NCBI RefSeq assembly: GCF_014905175.1
Contig: NC_057791.1
Location: forward strand, 19,038,177-19,102,176
Origin: Aphidius gifuensis
Taxonomy: Eukaryota; Arthropoda; Insecta; Hymenoptera; Braconidae
DNA: 64,000 nt
Direction: 5' to 3'
The first letter of the stretch is position 1; every line of letters starts with the position of its first letter. The notes under the pieces are model-generated. The model searched no databases, had not been told where the DNA came from, and saw only the letters and a program-made list of their open reading frames with translations. This document shows, piece by piece, positions 24,501-39,500 of this stretch. The translations under genes were made by a program, and so were the position numbers.

Positions 24501-27500
24501 AATATTTCTTAGACATTGCGTCACGTTTTACAATAAATATACTCATTTGTATTTTATTTTTGTTCTATAATAATCATTGTTTGAATATATTTTTTTTTTT
24601 TGGATTTTTTGTTTTTTGCCTATTCATGACGAGAATATATATTTTTTTTTAAAATGATTTTTATCTTTCTCGTAGAGTCATTGAATTTATTATTATTATT
24701 ATAATTTTTAAGTGGATATTTTTTTAACTGGAATAATTTATGAAAATTCAGGTTTTTTTTTTTAATTTTTTTTTTATACAAAATGTGTGTGTTTCATTTT
24801 TTGGCAATTATTTCGAAATTGATATTATGCTTGATGCAAAAACTTGCTGATGTTGTATGGGAAATTCATTATTTATTTTCCAAAGAAGATAATTTTGTTT
24901 TTTTTTTTATGTACATGAATTCGATACAAGTGAAAGCGCAGATTGCAAATTGAGGCCGCTTAGGCGTTACAAACTTGACTTGCTTGCCACCAATATTATC
25001 ATTTTTTTTATTTTTTTTATATACATGTATATATTATGTAGAGTTTAAATAACTTTCCAATGAACGAGTATGTGTATTTGATATTATAACAGCGGGAAAG
25101 TACGCAGGTATATTGAGTAAAAAAAATTTGAAAAAAAAAAAATTATTTTGATGCTGTGTATGCGCGTGTGTCTTGAAAGGTGTCATGTTCACACGTGCAC
25201 ATGTTGCCACATGCATACCGACGACAAAAGTTCACCTGTTGTTGTTGTTACGATAAACCTTTTTTTTTTTTTGCTCTATGTTATTCAACGTTTGCGGAAA
25301 TATCAATTTTTTTTTATTGCAATTTTTCTGTTTGTTTTCATTATGTCTTTACAACGATATTTCGTTTTTTTTTTTTGAATTTCGTTTTTTTTTTTTATCG
25401 AGTCAGATTAAACAGCGGGTGATGATATTATAATATACCTATATAAAATGGCTTTCATCATCTCACACATCATATACAATATAAAAATTTAATAATATAT
25501 TTTTTTGCCATTTAAAAAATATTAAAAAAATCCAAAATGATTATTTTATAAAAAATTTTCCAAATTAGAAAAATTAATTTTTATTGTTATTATATCAATT
25601 TTATAAAAATTTTTATGTGCGTGTGGATATATAGTTGAAAAAAGAGAGAAAGATGAATAAGAGGGATGAGTAAAATAAGAAAAAAAAAAATAAATAACAT
25701 TTTTTTAAAATAAAAATGAAAGAAAGAAACGAGTCGACGAGACGAGCACAGCATTCCACAGGGTCCATATTAATTATACCAAGGATAGACATATACACTG
25801 ATACCTCTTCAAGATTAAAATACTATACTCATTCTAATGACTAATTTGACAATTAGACAATTAGTCGTTATTTTAATTTATTAATTTTTCTTCATGTGAT
25901 TTAATATTATCTCCAAACATTTTATCATCTCTTCCATTTTTTTTTTTTTTTTTGTATTTAGAATTTTTCGAGTACCTCATCTCTTACTTCATCAGAATCT
26001 CACATAAATTCTTAAATTTTTTTTATCATTTACCTTTTCTTCACTTCCTTATGACCAGCATCATCACCAATCATCATATCACCAACAAAAAATTAAACCC
26101 CTATACATCCTTTTTTTTTTTTTATAAATTCTTTTCATTTTTTTTTTCTTTATGGTGTCAATGAAAATTCCTTTTGACTATTATCATCATCATCATCATC
26201 ATCCATATGAGTTATTTATTATAAATTTCTTCTTTTGTCAACTTACATCGTCACCTTTCGTGCCGAAATATTTAAATAATTATTATTCAACACCCACTGC
26301 ATTGATGTTTTATTATAAATATGCAAAATCGAGTTTTAAAATAATCTTTATATTTTATTTATAGTTATTTATTTTTTTTTATACTGGATAAAATAATGTT
26401 GATGATGGGAAGAAAAATCAAGTAGATTTATATATAGGAAGAATAGCTGACGAGTCATGGTTAAGTAATTAATCAAAAATTAATTATCAAACTGGTTCTT
26501 TTTTTTGTGGTTGAAAAGTATAGCTTTTGTTGTTGCCTAGAGTTTTTAGGCAACTTTAAATACAGCGATAAAAAAAAAAAAAAATAATAATGGAAAAAAT
26601 TATTGTTGTTATTATTGTAGATGAAGATGATTTTTATTTATTTCTTGTATTCGTTTTCTTTAGCGGTTCTTTAGTTTTTTAAAATAAAAAAAAAATTAAA
26701 TAAAAAAAAAAATTATATATATGTATTCCATCCACGCCTCTTTCACCGCACATTTCTGACATCCACCGGCAAAATTTTTATTTTTCTAAATGTATTTTGA
26801 TGTACGTTTGTGTAAAAGGGATTTAATTTTTTTTTTTTTTTTTCTACCACTTTCTAATTTTTTTTAACTTCACTCATCTTACTGCTTCATCTACTGATTG
26901 CATTTTTCATTTTTATTTATTTTTTAGTTTAAACATTTGTTAATTACTTTTTTTTTTCTTACAAAAAAAAAAAGAGTTTAAAATTTTTGACATGGGAGTT
27001 TTTTAAATATGAATATTAACAATTTTTTCTGGACAATATATTCAAAATATTTTCATTACTCCAAATTGTAAAATAAAATAAAAAATAATGCTGTATATTT
27101 TTTTAAATTACATAAAATATTAGGAAAAAAAAAAAATGCATTATAATTACAGTTGATCTTTTAGAAAAAAAAAAAATAATAACTAATAAAGATTTTATTT
27201 TTTAAAAACCTCTTTTTTTGATGATTTTTTTTTGCTGTTCTTTTGGAGTCTGAAAAATGACGAGGGGGTGGAAAGATGATAACCAAAATTGCAACGCCTA
27301 CGAATGCAAAGTTATTTTTTAAATATATTTATTTATTTATTATTTTTTTTTTTTATTTTGCGGTTCCTGTAATTAACCAAGCAACGTGAGTGTCTGCGTG
27401 CACGAGAAGCCATCTTCTTATTTCTCATCTTCTTCATCTTCTTCATTATTTTATATATATATATATATTTATGCAAGAAAATATATACCTGGGTCTTTAA

Positions 27501-30500
27501 AAAGTCTGACGGTTTCTCTCACAACTCGTTCTTCTTCTTCGTTATTTCATCTTGTCTCACTGTGTGTGTGTCTGCACTCATCTCGCGGACATTAACTCTC
27601 GATCACAATATAACACTCATCCTCATCCATCCATCCAACCAACCATCAACCAACACATGCATACTATTAACTTTTTTTTTTTTTCTTTTTAGATATTTAA
27701 ATATCATTTATCGGAAAATTTTTTTTTAAATTTCATTTCCTTATTTTACCTTATGCTAATTAAATAAAAATTATTATTATATGCGAAAAAGGAGAGAAAT
27801 TAAAGGGGGTTACTATTTTATTATAATGTAAATAATTTATTTGTTAAACACCTACATGAATTTAATAATAAAATGTCCCTTCTAACAGCTCATTATCATG
27901 CAACATTTAACATATGTGAGAAAGATTTTCATCATATCAAAACCTATTATCGATACAAACTTGAGATATTGTTTATAATTATATGATTAATACCAGGTGT
28001 TTCTTTTCTTTTTTTTACAATAGCATTTTGATAAATTTTATGATTCAATATATTTTTTTTTTTTCTTTTTAAAAGTGTATTCATGCTTCTGGCTATTTAT
28101 GCTAGCTGATTTCTTTTTTTTTTTTTTTTTTTAATTATCATTTTTTTTTGTAATAAATTGAATATTGTTAAGTTTAATATTTATTTAAATCATTAATCTT
28201 TCATCATTAACCAATAAAATCAATTTAATAAATATTAAAAATTTTTTATAAATCATTAAAAAAATTTAATAAAAATAAAAAAAACAGCAGTATTTTTTAT
28301 ATGCCTATTATTATTTTTGTATTTTTTTTTTGTTGATTTAATTTGAAAAAAATGAATGTTTATGACATTTTTTTTTTCCAACATAAAATTATTAAATTGA
28401 ATACATAAAATATTCAAGCTTATGCGACAAAATATTTAAATGAAAATAAAGAATAAACATGAAAACATGTCGATATATGAAATAATATATAAATTAATAA
28501 TTTTTAAAAAATTAAAATGGATCAACAATTTTGATGATATTATTTAAATTGAATAAAATTATATACAAGATGATGAAAAATATATTTTTTTTTTTTTATA
28601 AAAACACCAAGTTGTTATTGGAATGGTGTATATAAAAAGGCGCAAAATGCGTTTATACAGCACTTATCTGTAAAATACCTGGGTCGAGGTTTATGCGAGC
28701 GATGCCTTCACCAAGATCATCGTAAAACTTGGTATCTATACTACTTACATGCATACAAATAGCCAAGTATTTTATCCAAGTTGCAAGTATTGGTGTGTAC
28801 ATATATTTATTTACATATATGTATAGTGACTATGTGACTAGGCAAATGCAATACACACTGCAATATATTGCACTAACAAACTTGTACATATATATAAAAA
28901 AAAAAAAGGAAAAAAATTAAAATAAATCCGTTATTTCCCTTTGAGTTGATTATTTATTTTTCTATTATTATTATTATTTTATTTCTTTCTCTATTATTTT
29001 TTTTTTCATAATAATATATCCAATGAAATAGTTTTGTATATTTTGAACGAGTATTTTCTTATCGCTCTGATGATTTAACGAATCATCCAATGACCTATCA
29101 AAAAATAATTATTATTATTTAATCCATCAATCAATATATATAGGTATATTTTCCAATCATTTTTCGTTTCTTTTGTTGTATCCATTATTGCGTAACCATA
29201 TAATAATTTCTTTTTTTTTTTTTTCAAATTATTGTATTTTTTTTTTGTACGTTACTCTTGCGTTGAACCTTTTTTTTTTATGTATTTTTTTTGTTTAATA
29301 TTATTTGTGTACTATTAGGTTCATTATGTTTGCCTCTTTGTCGTTATTCTCGGAAGCATTCGACACCGGTCGGTGATGCTAAGGTAATTGTAGTGATTAC
29401 GTTTTTACCCAAGCCGAACTTGCCATTGAATTTGTGGCTTTTTTTTTTCTTTTTTTTTCTTTTATTTCATATTTTTATTGTTATGATTGTTTTTTTTATA
29501 TATTATTCAATTGTTGAATATAATTTATTTATTTATTTGAATATTTAATTTAGTTTTTAGTGATTTTTTTTGTAAATTTTAATTTATTTATTTATTTTTT
29601 CTGCTCGATATTTGATATTTTAATTTTGGAGCAGTTTTTTCAATTTTTTTTTTTTTGGAGTAACATCTGCTGTATGAGATCTGCTCTTTGTTCTTTTGAA
29701 TGGAAAAAAAAAATATATTTTTTTTTCATTATTATATATATATAAATTTAAAAATGAAAAATTATAGAAAATGAGAATGAAAAATATCTAGTAATTTTTT
29801 ATCAATTTTTTATATTTGATTTTTTTTTTATTTCCGCTGCCTTGGTATCTTTTTTATTCAAGCTCTTCTTCATCTTCAATTCTTGCCTGGCTGACCCAAG
29901 GTAAAGGCCCCCTAGCCCCAACAATTTTTTTTTTTTTTATATATTTTTTATAATTTTATTTTTTACCCGGCTGCTGCCGCCGCCGCCGCTGTTGCCGCCA
30001 GTGACGCGCGAGCTATATTCTTCTGGGGCTTTTTATTTTCTCTTATAGCCAGTTGAAATAAACGCGTTAGTATTCCAGCAATAACTGCCCAACAAAATTT
30101 ACTTTTATATCTCGTCCTCATTCCAGAGAATTTAAAATAGATAAAGAATCACATAATTTTTTTTTTATACATACTTTTTTCATCACAAAATTTTTTATAT
30201 ATTTAAATAGTTTTTTTTTTTTTTTTTCAAATTTATTTATTCGCATCTTTGCAATGTGGAAGCCTTTCCTTTTTTGTATATATAATTTAAATGATCTTTG
30301 ATAGACCAGCAGAAATCATAACCGTAATCAAACCTAAAAAAGGAAAAATTTCTTCATCAAATTATTTTTTAAAGCTTAGTTTCGATAACAAATATTTTTA
30401 TTTTTTTTCTAAATTCAATTAAGCTTGTCTTTTTTGAAATATTAATATTACTCTGTGTATTGGGTATGCCCTGGAGCAGTACAAAGTGAGCTTTGAAAAA

Positions 30501-33500
30501 ATAAAAAATTCAAAAAATAAGACCCTGTTATTTTGAGCCGTGTCATTTGACAGGTAAAAGCATCACCTGCTGCTCACTACTCACCTTCTTTTCTCTATCG
30601 ACTTGTGTATAATGCACCTCAGTGATTTCAACGTCCTTGAGTATAACTAACACACATATATAAATTTTATACACCCTCCTCAATTATTATAGAAGAAAGA
30701 AAAGAAAATAAAAGAAAAAAAAATATATATTAACTGCCCCATACGTATTTCCAAAGTGTACCATTGATTTGTTTTTTTTTTTTCCTTTATCCTCTCTCTG
30801 TACCTACAACATATAGGATATATTTTTTTTTCGTCTCGATAGATATATATTGGTAAAAATAATGCTAGGTTACATTCTGAAAATCGCGTGTCTCTTCATA
30901 TTTAGGGATGAACCTCTCACTTTCAGACCTCTCACAGTTGGATATATAAATCCTTCGTAAAAAAAAAATAAGAAACATTTTTGCGAACTGGTCATTTGCC
31001 AAGTATTTCGAAGCATTGGTATATTTTTCGTATTGGAACTGAAGAGGAGGATCCTCAACTCTGTCCCGGGGGCTAAAGTCAATTTTCTCCACTGTTTGAA
31101 TACATTTTTATACATATCCTTTATCTTTTTTTTCTATGTCCCTTTTTTTTTTTTTTTTATAAATATATTTTGAGCTTGCCACTGTCTTCCTGAGAATGAT
31201 GATGATGATGGCCCCTTTTTTTTTGAATTTTTTTTTTTTAATAGGGAATATATGTGCCTTTTTTTGTTGGGTCATCATAGAAGGATATGTAGGGAAGGAC
31301 ATATAATAGATTGTTTCCACCAATGGAAAATAAATGTGTAGGCGTTGCGTATCCGTTGGTAATTGCTGGTAGTGGGATTCAGACTCTCATTTCAACATGC
31401 AACGACATTCCAACTTATGTCTGTATATATACAATCATTTTGTTGATAAAAATTTTTTTCTCATTATAGTATTTTTAAAAAAAAACATACCACACAAACT
31501 ATTTTAACAAACGAAATTCCAAATTATAAAATATGTAAAGTTTTTGATTTTTTAAAATTACATTTTGTTTATTAAATTTTTTTTATTTTTCATATGAAGA
31601 ATATGATGATGGATAATATATTTGATTACTTTGACTTTTAAACTGCTTGGAGTATTTTTTTTTTTTTTTTTAAATTTTAATGAACAGGTGCAGCAGCAGC
31701 AGCAGCAGCAATGAACAGCATGTTATATTAAACACGTTTGTTGCAATTGATACTGATGCAATTAAACAAAACACAATCTAGTATTTATAAAAAATAAAAT
31801 AAATTGATTATTCCACAGTTGTTTATACATTATTGACTAAAATATCAACGAAGCGTGTCGTTAATGTGTAGGTTGTTGAACATACGGGGAAAGTCGCCAT
31901 CGTGTCTCGATTTGCTTTTAATTAGAGCAAGTTCGTGTTTACACAATAATAAAAAACATCGTGATTATAAAAAAAAAACACATATAGGTATATATTAAGA
32001 AGAGAAATAAACAAGTTAAATAAATGAAATAACTACTAGTGCAAATTAGACATGTCATTAAAATAGTGGTAAAATGATGTTTGTATAATATTAGTTTTAT
32101 TTTTAAATTTTTAAAACTAAATTTGGCTACACGACATTTTATTTAACCAATTAATTACATTGAAAAAAATATATATTTTTATTTTATTTATTTGTTTTTA
32201 GATATAATTAGTTGAAATCAAGTTTCCTATATTAATTTGTCGCGATTTTTCAACATATATTCGCGCATTTCTTTTAGAAAATAAAAAAATTTTATTTTTT
32301 AGATTAAACTAACAGTTGTTAATACAATAAACAATAATAATTTTTTCTATTATTATTATTACATTGTGGTATAAGAAAATAAAGGCATTTATTTTTATTA
32401 CATTATATTTTTGCATGCATTTATATGCGTCATTTTGTCTCATAAAAATGCGGTAAACATCTCATTGGCAACAATTTATACATATATTTAAAATATAAAA
32501 AAAAAAAAAAAAAGTAATATACAAAAAAAAAAACAAATGTCCTTGTAAAAATCATGCTCTATCACTTTGTGGTTTGTTTTAAATATAAAAAATGAAAATT
32601 GTGTGCATAAAATATATCGTGAGAATTTTTTAATTAATAAAAAAAAAAAATATAAATAAATAAATAAATTTGGTAGAAGAAAAAAAAATAAAGATTAAGA
32701 TAAAATTATAAAAAATGAAAGGGAAAAATAAAAATATGAAAATGAGGTATATTTTTGATGAGTGTTTTCCTTGATAGCTGTTGTTGAATCAAGACATGCG
32801 GTCGTGTGCGTAATTGGTTTCTCCCTACCAACTCATTTAAACACATCTTTGCCATAATTTTACTCTCTTCTTGCCGCAATATAAAAATTTAAATGTATGT
32901 GTTTGTATTAATATTTTTTTTTTTTCTTATTTTTACGTGTGTATTGGTGAGATCTATCACCCCTGAGATTGATGAGATTCGTAATTTTGAATCACCGCAT
33001 GATTTTCATACTAATCGCAAACGTCCAACATATTTTTATTTTAATTTTTTAATTTTTTTTTTTTCTTTTTTTTTCTACCACACTTTTGTATATGTATATA
33101 TATATATTTTTATCGTGAAAGAATTATGTTTGCTGATGGTGTAATACACACAGACACCTATACTCTTTTTTTATATATTTAAAATATATTTAAAATTATT
33201 GAATCTTTTTTTTTTTTATTCTGTCTTGAATATAAAAATAATTATCGTTTTTTTTTTTTATTTTAAAAAATTTTTTAAATATGTTTCTTTGGATATTTAT
33301 TTATGAATTTTTGTTGGTAATGTTTCTCAGGATTTTTATATAGTGATATATGAATTTAGAGAAAAAAAAAATATATTTTTTTCAACGCCCTAGACTTGAT
33401 TGAATGCTACGCTTAATTCTTGGATAAAAAAGTGTTTTTAGAAAGACCATTGAAATTGAAATAAAAGGGTGAAAATCTTTTTTTTTTTTTTTGTGGGTAA

Positions 33501-36500
33501 TAATGACTGAATGGCCGTTGTGGGAAATATTTTTTGAGGCTTTTTAAAGAATTAGAAGGAGAAAAAAAAAAAAAACTTCCGAGTCCCACAAACAAGTGTT
33601 GGGTGATTTGCGGTTTTGTCAATTTTTCATCAGTGGTTTTGAAGATTAAAGCTTTTTTTTTCTTCTATGATTGAATTGATAAATTTAAAAAAATTATAAT
33701 TTATATACATCTCCATTCACGTTTATGTTATTTGTAAATTTTTACATATTTTACATTCAAAAGCATCATGATAATATTTTTTAAAAAATGATTGGAATGT
33801 GATAATGTGAGCTACGATGAGTTTGGACTTTAGTGAATAACATTATTGCCAACTATAGCATATTTATTTTTTTTCCTTTACAAATGCATATGGAAAGTCT
33901 GTAAATATTATTGTGATCTAGAAGAATAAATACAAGATATATTGCACATAAACAGACGAATATAAATACCAATGTAAAAGCCGCATATAATATTTTATTT
34001 ATTTTTAAAAACTTTTCAAATGTACCGCTTTTCTTACTTACATCTCAAATCTTTAGCTGTTTCATATAAATTATTTGAATATAAAAAAAAAATAATTAAA
34101 AAAATAACTATTTTTTTTACATTCAATTTATATAAATATATTATAATATTTTAAATTGAATAATAATTTGATTTTCCATGTCATCGCAATATACTGTTAA
34201 ATTCTTTTTTTTTTTCTTTTCAAATAATTATTTGTTATTATAATTTTTTTTGTATATTTTATTATTTATAACGGCCTACACACATTCATGGATATGTTGG
34301 ATGATTATCAACCAGCCCAAAGAGTCTTTGTATTGGCCTTTGATATATGCTATTCAAACTTTGTATCGTAAGTTTAAGTATCCTCATGCGGAAATCGGAA
34401 CGCCTATCTCGTGTCTGCAAGTATTTTTATTCTACATCATCTTCTTACTCACTTTGACTCATTCAAAATGCACAGTCATTCTAAACTTATATATATTTCA
34501 ACAATCAACATTTTATATAGTTTTTTTTTATCAACTATTTTATTGTTAATATTATTATTATTATTTATAATAATAAAAAATATAAACAAAATGTATATTG
34601 AAATTTCAAGTGCTAAAATGTATATTGTTTAAATTATAATGTAAAAATTTAGATGTGAAAAATGCACAGGTGTCATGTAGATATATCGGCTGTAATTTCA
34701 GAGCTTTTTTTTTTTTATAAAAAAATATTTTCGTGTGCCTTCCAAATGCGGGTGTCTTTATATATCAATTTTTTTTTTTTATCATTTTTCATGGCATCTC
34801 ATGTTGCAGCAATGTTGTCAAGATAAATAGATATATTTTTTTCTTTTTCTTATTTTTTTTTTATCTTAAATATTTTAAGGGATGTTTTTTTTTTTTTCCT
34901 TTCTTCTTGCGTTGTCAAGGTTATTTTATTTTTCTTTGTCAATATCTATTCTTGAAAATTTAAGTTTCAAATTGTCTTTTATAAATGTACGTGCATGTCT
35001 TTTTGACTTTTCGATTTCTTTTACTTTATTCTGAGAAGCTGATTTCATTCATATCCTTGTTTTTCTTTTATGTTTTTTTTTTTGTTGGAAAAAAAAAAAC
35101 GTTAACGTGAGAATGAACATTCAATTTGTAAGTAATATTCATCAATCTACATTTGCAAAATGAAAAAATTGATTATTTGATAAAATAAAATAATGTAGCG
35201 AAAATTTTAATTGACTGTATTATTTACTGAATGAGAAGAGCAAAAAAAAAATATTCCACTGCTAATTTCTTGAAGATTTAAAAAAAAGATATGCCCAAAC
35301 AAATATAATGTGGGATGAAGATTTATTTTTTTAAATTCAAATTGTTTTTTGGATATACACACACAAAAAAAAAAAAAAAAAAAGTATGGTAAATAAAAAA
35401 TAAGGGTAAAAGAGTTTTGGATAGCTGTCTGGTTATAAGAATAATCACGAAGGTTTTCTGGTCATCTTGGTCCATCGTCTTGGTCTTGATCGTCGTCTTC
35501 GTCGCGTCTTGATGGTCGTTGTCGTATTTCGAAAGCAAAGCAATGGGGACAAGTCTCTTGGCAATTTTAAATGTAAAAAAATAAGAAAAAAAATAAATAT
35601 ATATATATAAAAAGCACTCGTTGTTGTTCTCTCAACTTGTGACTTTCGGACGTGCATACGTAATATCTGATTCCACCAACGGCCGAAAAAGGCAAGTGCC
35701 GCACGCCCGCGTGCAATTTAAGAATGCGTGTTTGGGTGTAGATATTATATACTTTGATAAAATAAAAAATAAAAATTGTTTAAGAAAAAAAATAACATTA
35801 CGATTTTTGCATAAATTGATTGCAAGTGAATATAAACGAGACAGAGTCTCTCGCGCGTTGCACCTGCAAACCCCCAAATGATCCATGATTTTTTATTTAA
35901 AAAAAAAAAATAAAATAAATAAATAAATATATAAATAAATGAATAAAGTTTAAACTGACGCCATGAAGAAAGGATAATAATAAAAAAAAATAAATAAATA
36001 AAAAAAGACGCGGAAGATGATGATGAAAAGAAGATGAGAAAAAAAAAAAAATGGACTTGCCCCACCAATGGACCTATTGTCCTCGTGTCCACAAGCCTTT
36101 TTCAATTCAAATTGAAGTCACAAGATGAAGAAAAAAAAAAAAAAAACTTATGGACCCAGCAACATTTTTATGTACAAGTGAAAGAAAAGATCTGGTTTAT
36201 CTTTGTCTTTTACCCTGTCGTTTGATGAGAAGGTACGAAAGGTACGAAGAGGGCCCACCCCAGTGAATTGGTACTGATACTTATTCTCTTGGTTGGTTGA
36301 TCTTCCTCTTTTTCCTCCTTCTTCATCATCATCATCTTCTTCTCTTCTGACTCTTCCTTGTACTCGACATCGTCGTCCGGCAGATTCTATCGTCAGTCCG
36401 TTTACTTTTTTAAAAAATTTTTTTTATACCTTTGGCTTACCTTCTGATGATGGTACCATCTTCTTATTCACAGCCCTATTCCTTGTAGAAAAAAAAAAAT

Positions 36501-39500
36501 CGTACCTCTCACATACACCCCTCTATTTTTATATGCGATCGCATTTCGGTTATTTTAAATATCAAATCGAGACAAAGAAATCAGGCTTGCTTCGGATAAA
36601 CCAACCACCATGATGATCTAAATTTTTTTTTTTTTATATATAAACTTAGATTTTAATATCATTAAAATGTTTTTATATAAAAATTAAATTAACTTTTTAA
36701 ATACTTGATAATTTATAATTTTTATTATACAAATAATTAATTTTTTGTTATTTTTAATGTCTGTTTCAGGTAAGAGATTTTTTTAATCAAATAAAAATCA
36801 TTTAATTATCATATGGAAATTGATACTTTTCTTCTACAACATATTTGGCAAGTAAAAAAAAATTTAAATTCAAAAAATAAAATATAATTAGACAACAAAG
36901 TAACAAGATGTTTAAAAGATACATTGACAAGTAAAGCATATCTCAACGTACAAATGCAAAATAAATTTCAAAAAAAAAGAAAAAAGACTAAAAAGCGGTA
37001 AAAATAACAAATAAAAAAAAATTAAAAAACAAGGGATTATTTAAGATCTCGTTGTCGTTGTTGCGTTGCGTTGAAAAGATTTTCGAAGGAATTCTTACTT
37101 TGCATTTGTTTCGGCAATATATCGGTTTTATATTATTTTTTTTTATCCCTTTTTTTTTTGTTCATCTTCTTCTTTATTCTCATCTTATTTATTTATTTTT
37201 TTATTATTATTATTTTCGTCTTTACCCCATTTGAGCTGTCTTTTGCCCCTCGTTTTAAACTTTAAAACCATTTGGTATATTGTGTATATATATATTTACG
37301 AAATATTCACCGACAATCCGTTTTACCATTGGTCCCTAAATTACCAAGAGCACAAAGTCTTTTTTTTTTTTTTTTTTCATTTTTTGCATCTTTTTCTCTA
37401 CTCTCTTTTATCCATCCACAAATATACATACCCTGGCAAAGATATAAATTTTTTTTTCATTTATTTTTTACTTGTTCTCCATGTGGATTATTTTGGACAG
37501 TCCAAAGAAACCCTCAGCGACAAAGAGATCTGACCAATCTGTGTATGTGAATATATTTAAAAATATATTTAACATGTGTCTTTGATTGTTGTTGTTTTTC
37601 TTATTTTTTTTTTCATTTTACAATAATAAATATATCTGGGCATGTGTGTGTGTGTGTTTGTGATGTCAGCTTCTGTGGTATTTTCTCGTTAATTGATAAC
37701 TGATATCTCAAATCTTATTCAAAAGAAAGGGGATCTTCTTCTTCTTCTTCTTCACCCTTCACAATATAAAGCCACTATTAAAAAGATGCTCGTTTCAACG
37801 GCTCTTTGATTCTTTCTCGTTGTATAAATATATATTCCAAATTCACCGCCACATCACCTGACTTCTCTTTATCTTATTTTTTGGCAATACCAGAGTTTGA
37901 ATCTCGATGGTTCTTGGAGCATTTTCGAGGCCCGCCTTTCGTTTTGTCTTTTTTTTTTTCATTTTTTATTCCCTTGGTTGTGTGACCCCTCTTTCTCCCC
38001 TTTTTTTTATCTTACTTTGTCTTCGGCACGTCTTCAATTGAACGTTTTCGCAACGAGAGAATCTTTTTTGATTTTCCTCGCAACTCTTTCGCCAGTTTGT
38101 AAATATATACCGAAAATGCAATCTCGTACTTTCTTTCGTTCTTTCGTATTTTTTTTTTTTACATGCAGCAATGGTTTTTTAGTTTATTTATTTATTTATT
38201 TATATGTATTTTTTTTTTGTGGATTTTTTCGTCGGTTATGTTCGTCGCTGTGTATATATATTCTTTGGCTTATATATACCATAAGATTTTTTTATTTATA
38301 TTCTTTTCCGCAAATTTTTTTTTACCATGAGCAATGTCCCTCGTCAAGGCTCTTTCTTTCGCATTAACTTGAATCACTTTTTTTTATTGTTATTATTTAT
38401 TTGGTAGTGGTGGTGGTTGGTTTTTTTATTTTTGTTTTTGGTTTTTTGATCTCGCATACTTGAGAAAGAGAAATTGTTGCTGATGGAAAATTCAGACTTT
38501 TTGATATGTAAGGTAGAATTATTATTATTCTTTTTTTTTTTCATATGTATATATATTTTTTTTTTTTCATTTTGGACTCGTGATGTTGTTGCAAATCACG
38601 ATTTTCATGATGATTAATGTATGGTGATGTCACGTGACACTATAACAGAGAGACTTCTAACCTCAAGTTTTCATTTGCTATCTCAATCTTGAAATTTGAT
38701 ATACAAGAAGATCTTTCTACACCCGCAATGTATTCACCATGAATTCTAATGCCATATATTTGTTTTTATATATATTTTTTTTATTTTATAAAAAGAGCTT
38801 CACGAGGTTGGCATACTAACAAGCGTTACCTTTTTTTTTTTATTTCTTCCTTTTATTTAAATACATATATTTTTTATTTCCAAAAAAAAAAATAAAGAAA
38901 TCAATAAATTATAATATATTTAAATTTGTTCGGTGAAAAATCGTGAGGTGAAAATGAAAATTTGTATTTTTAAAAATTAATTTCTTCTTTTTTCTTTTCG
39001 TTGTATATGTATCATGTGGCAAACCACAATTCAAACTTATGAGATTTGTCCAATTGTAATTTTATATACATCTTAACTATCAGTTTACATTAAAATAACA
39101 TATCGCTTATAAAAAAAAAACCAAAATTTAAAAACAACTTTTTAGCAAACGTGTTAATAAAAAAGACAAAATAAAAAATATCCTGTTTTTTTTTAAATAA
39201 AAAAGAATACATCAATCTTTAAGTATAATACCCAGGTATTAGTTGAAAAAAAAATCCGTTTCCGCTTTTCTTAACAATAAGAAAAATCTATACATTGTGA
39301 TTTATTCACCGTAAAAATTCTGCTCGACTTGTTGCGATAGTTTTTTTTCAAACTTTTATCTTGTGAATAGAAAAGAAAAAAAAGAAAAAATAAAAAAGAG
39401 CGGTAGTATACATCAGAGAGTAAAGAAAGACCTATATAAAAATATGTCACATTAATGGGGTAGTTGAGTATATACAAGAGGGTATATAAAAAGTATGTAA

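Noticed and set aside
31691..31708. CAG run as a polyglutamine exon after a possible acceptor
   Set aside because: The reading frame stops within a few codons of the repeat and no donor follows.
35632..35886. Overlapping frames on both strands in a less AT-rich intron patch
   Set aside because: Both strands are open over the same span, which is expected when stops happen to be absent; no homology or codon bias like that of the neighbouring genes.
36293..36613. 106-residue frame with a poly-Ser start in ds intron 1
   Set aside because: The poly-Ser comes from a CTT/CAT repeat; the remainder has no recognisable domain, and no splice sites or promoter bracket it.
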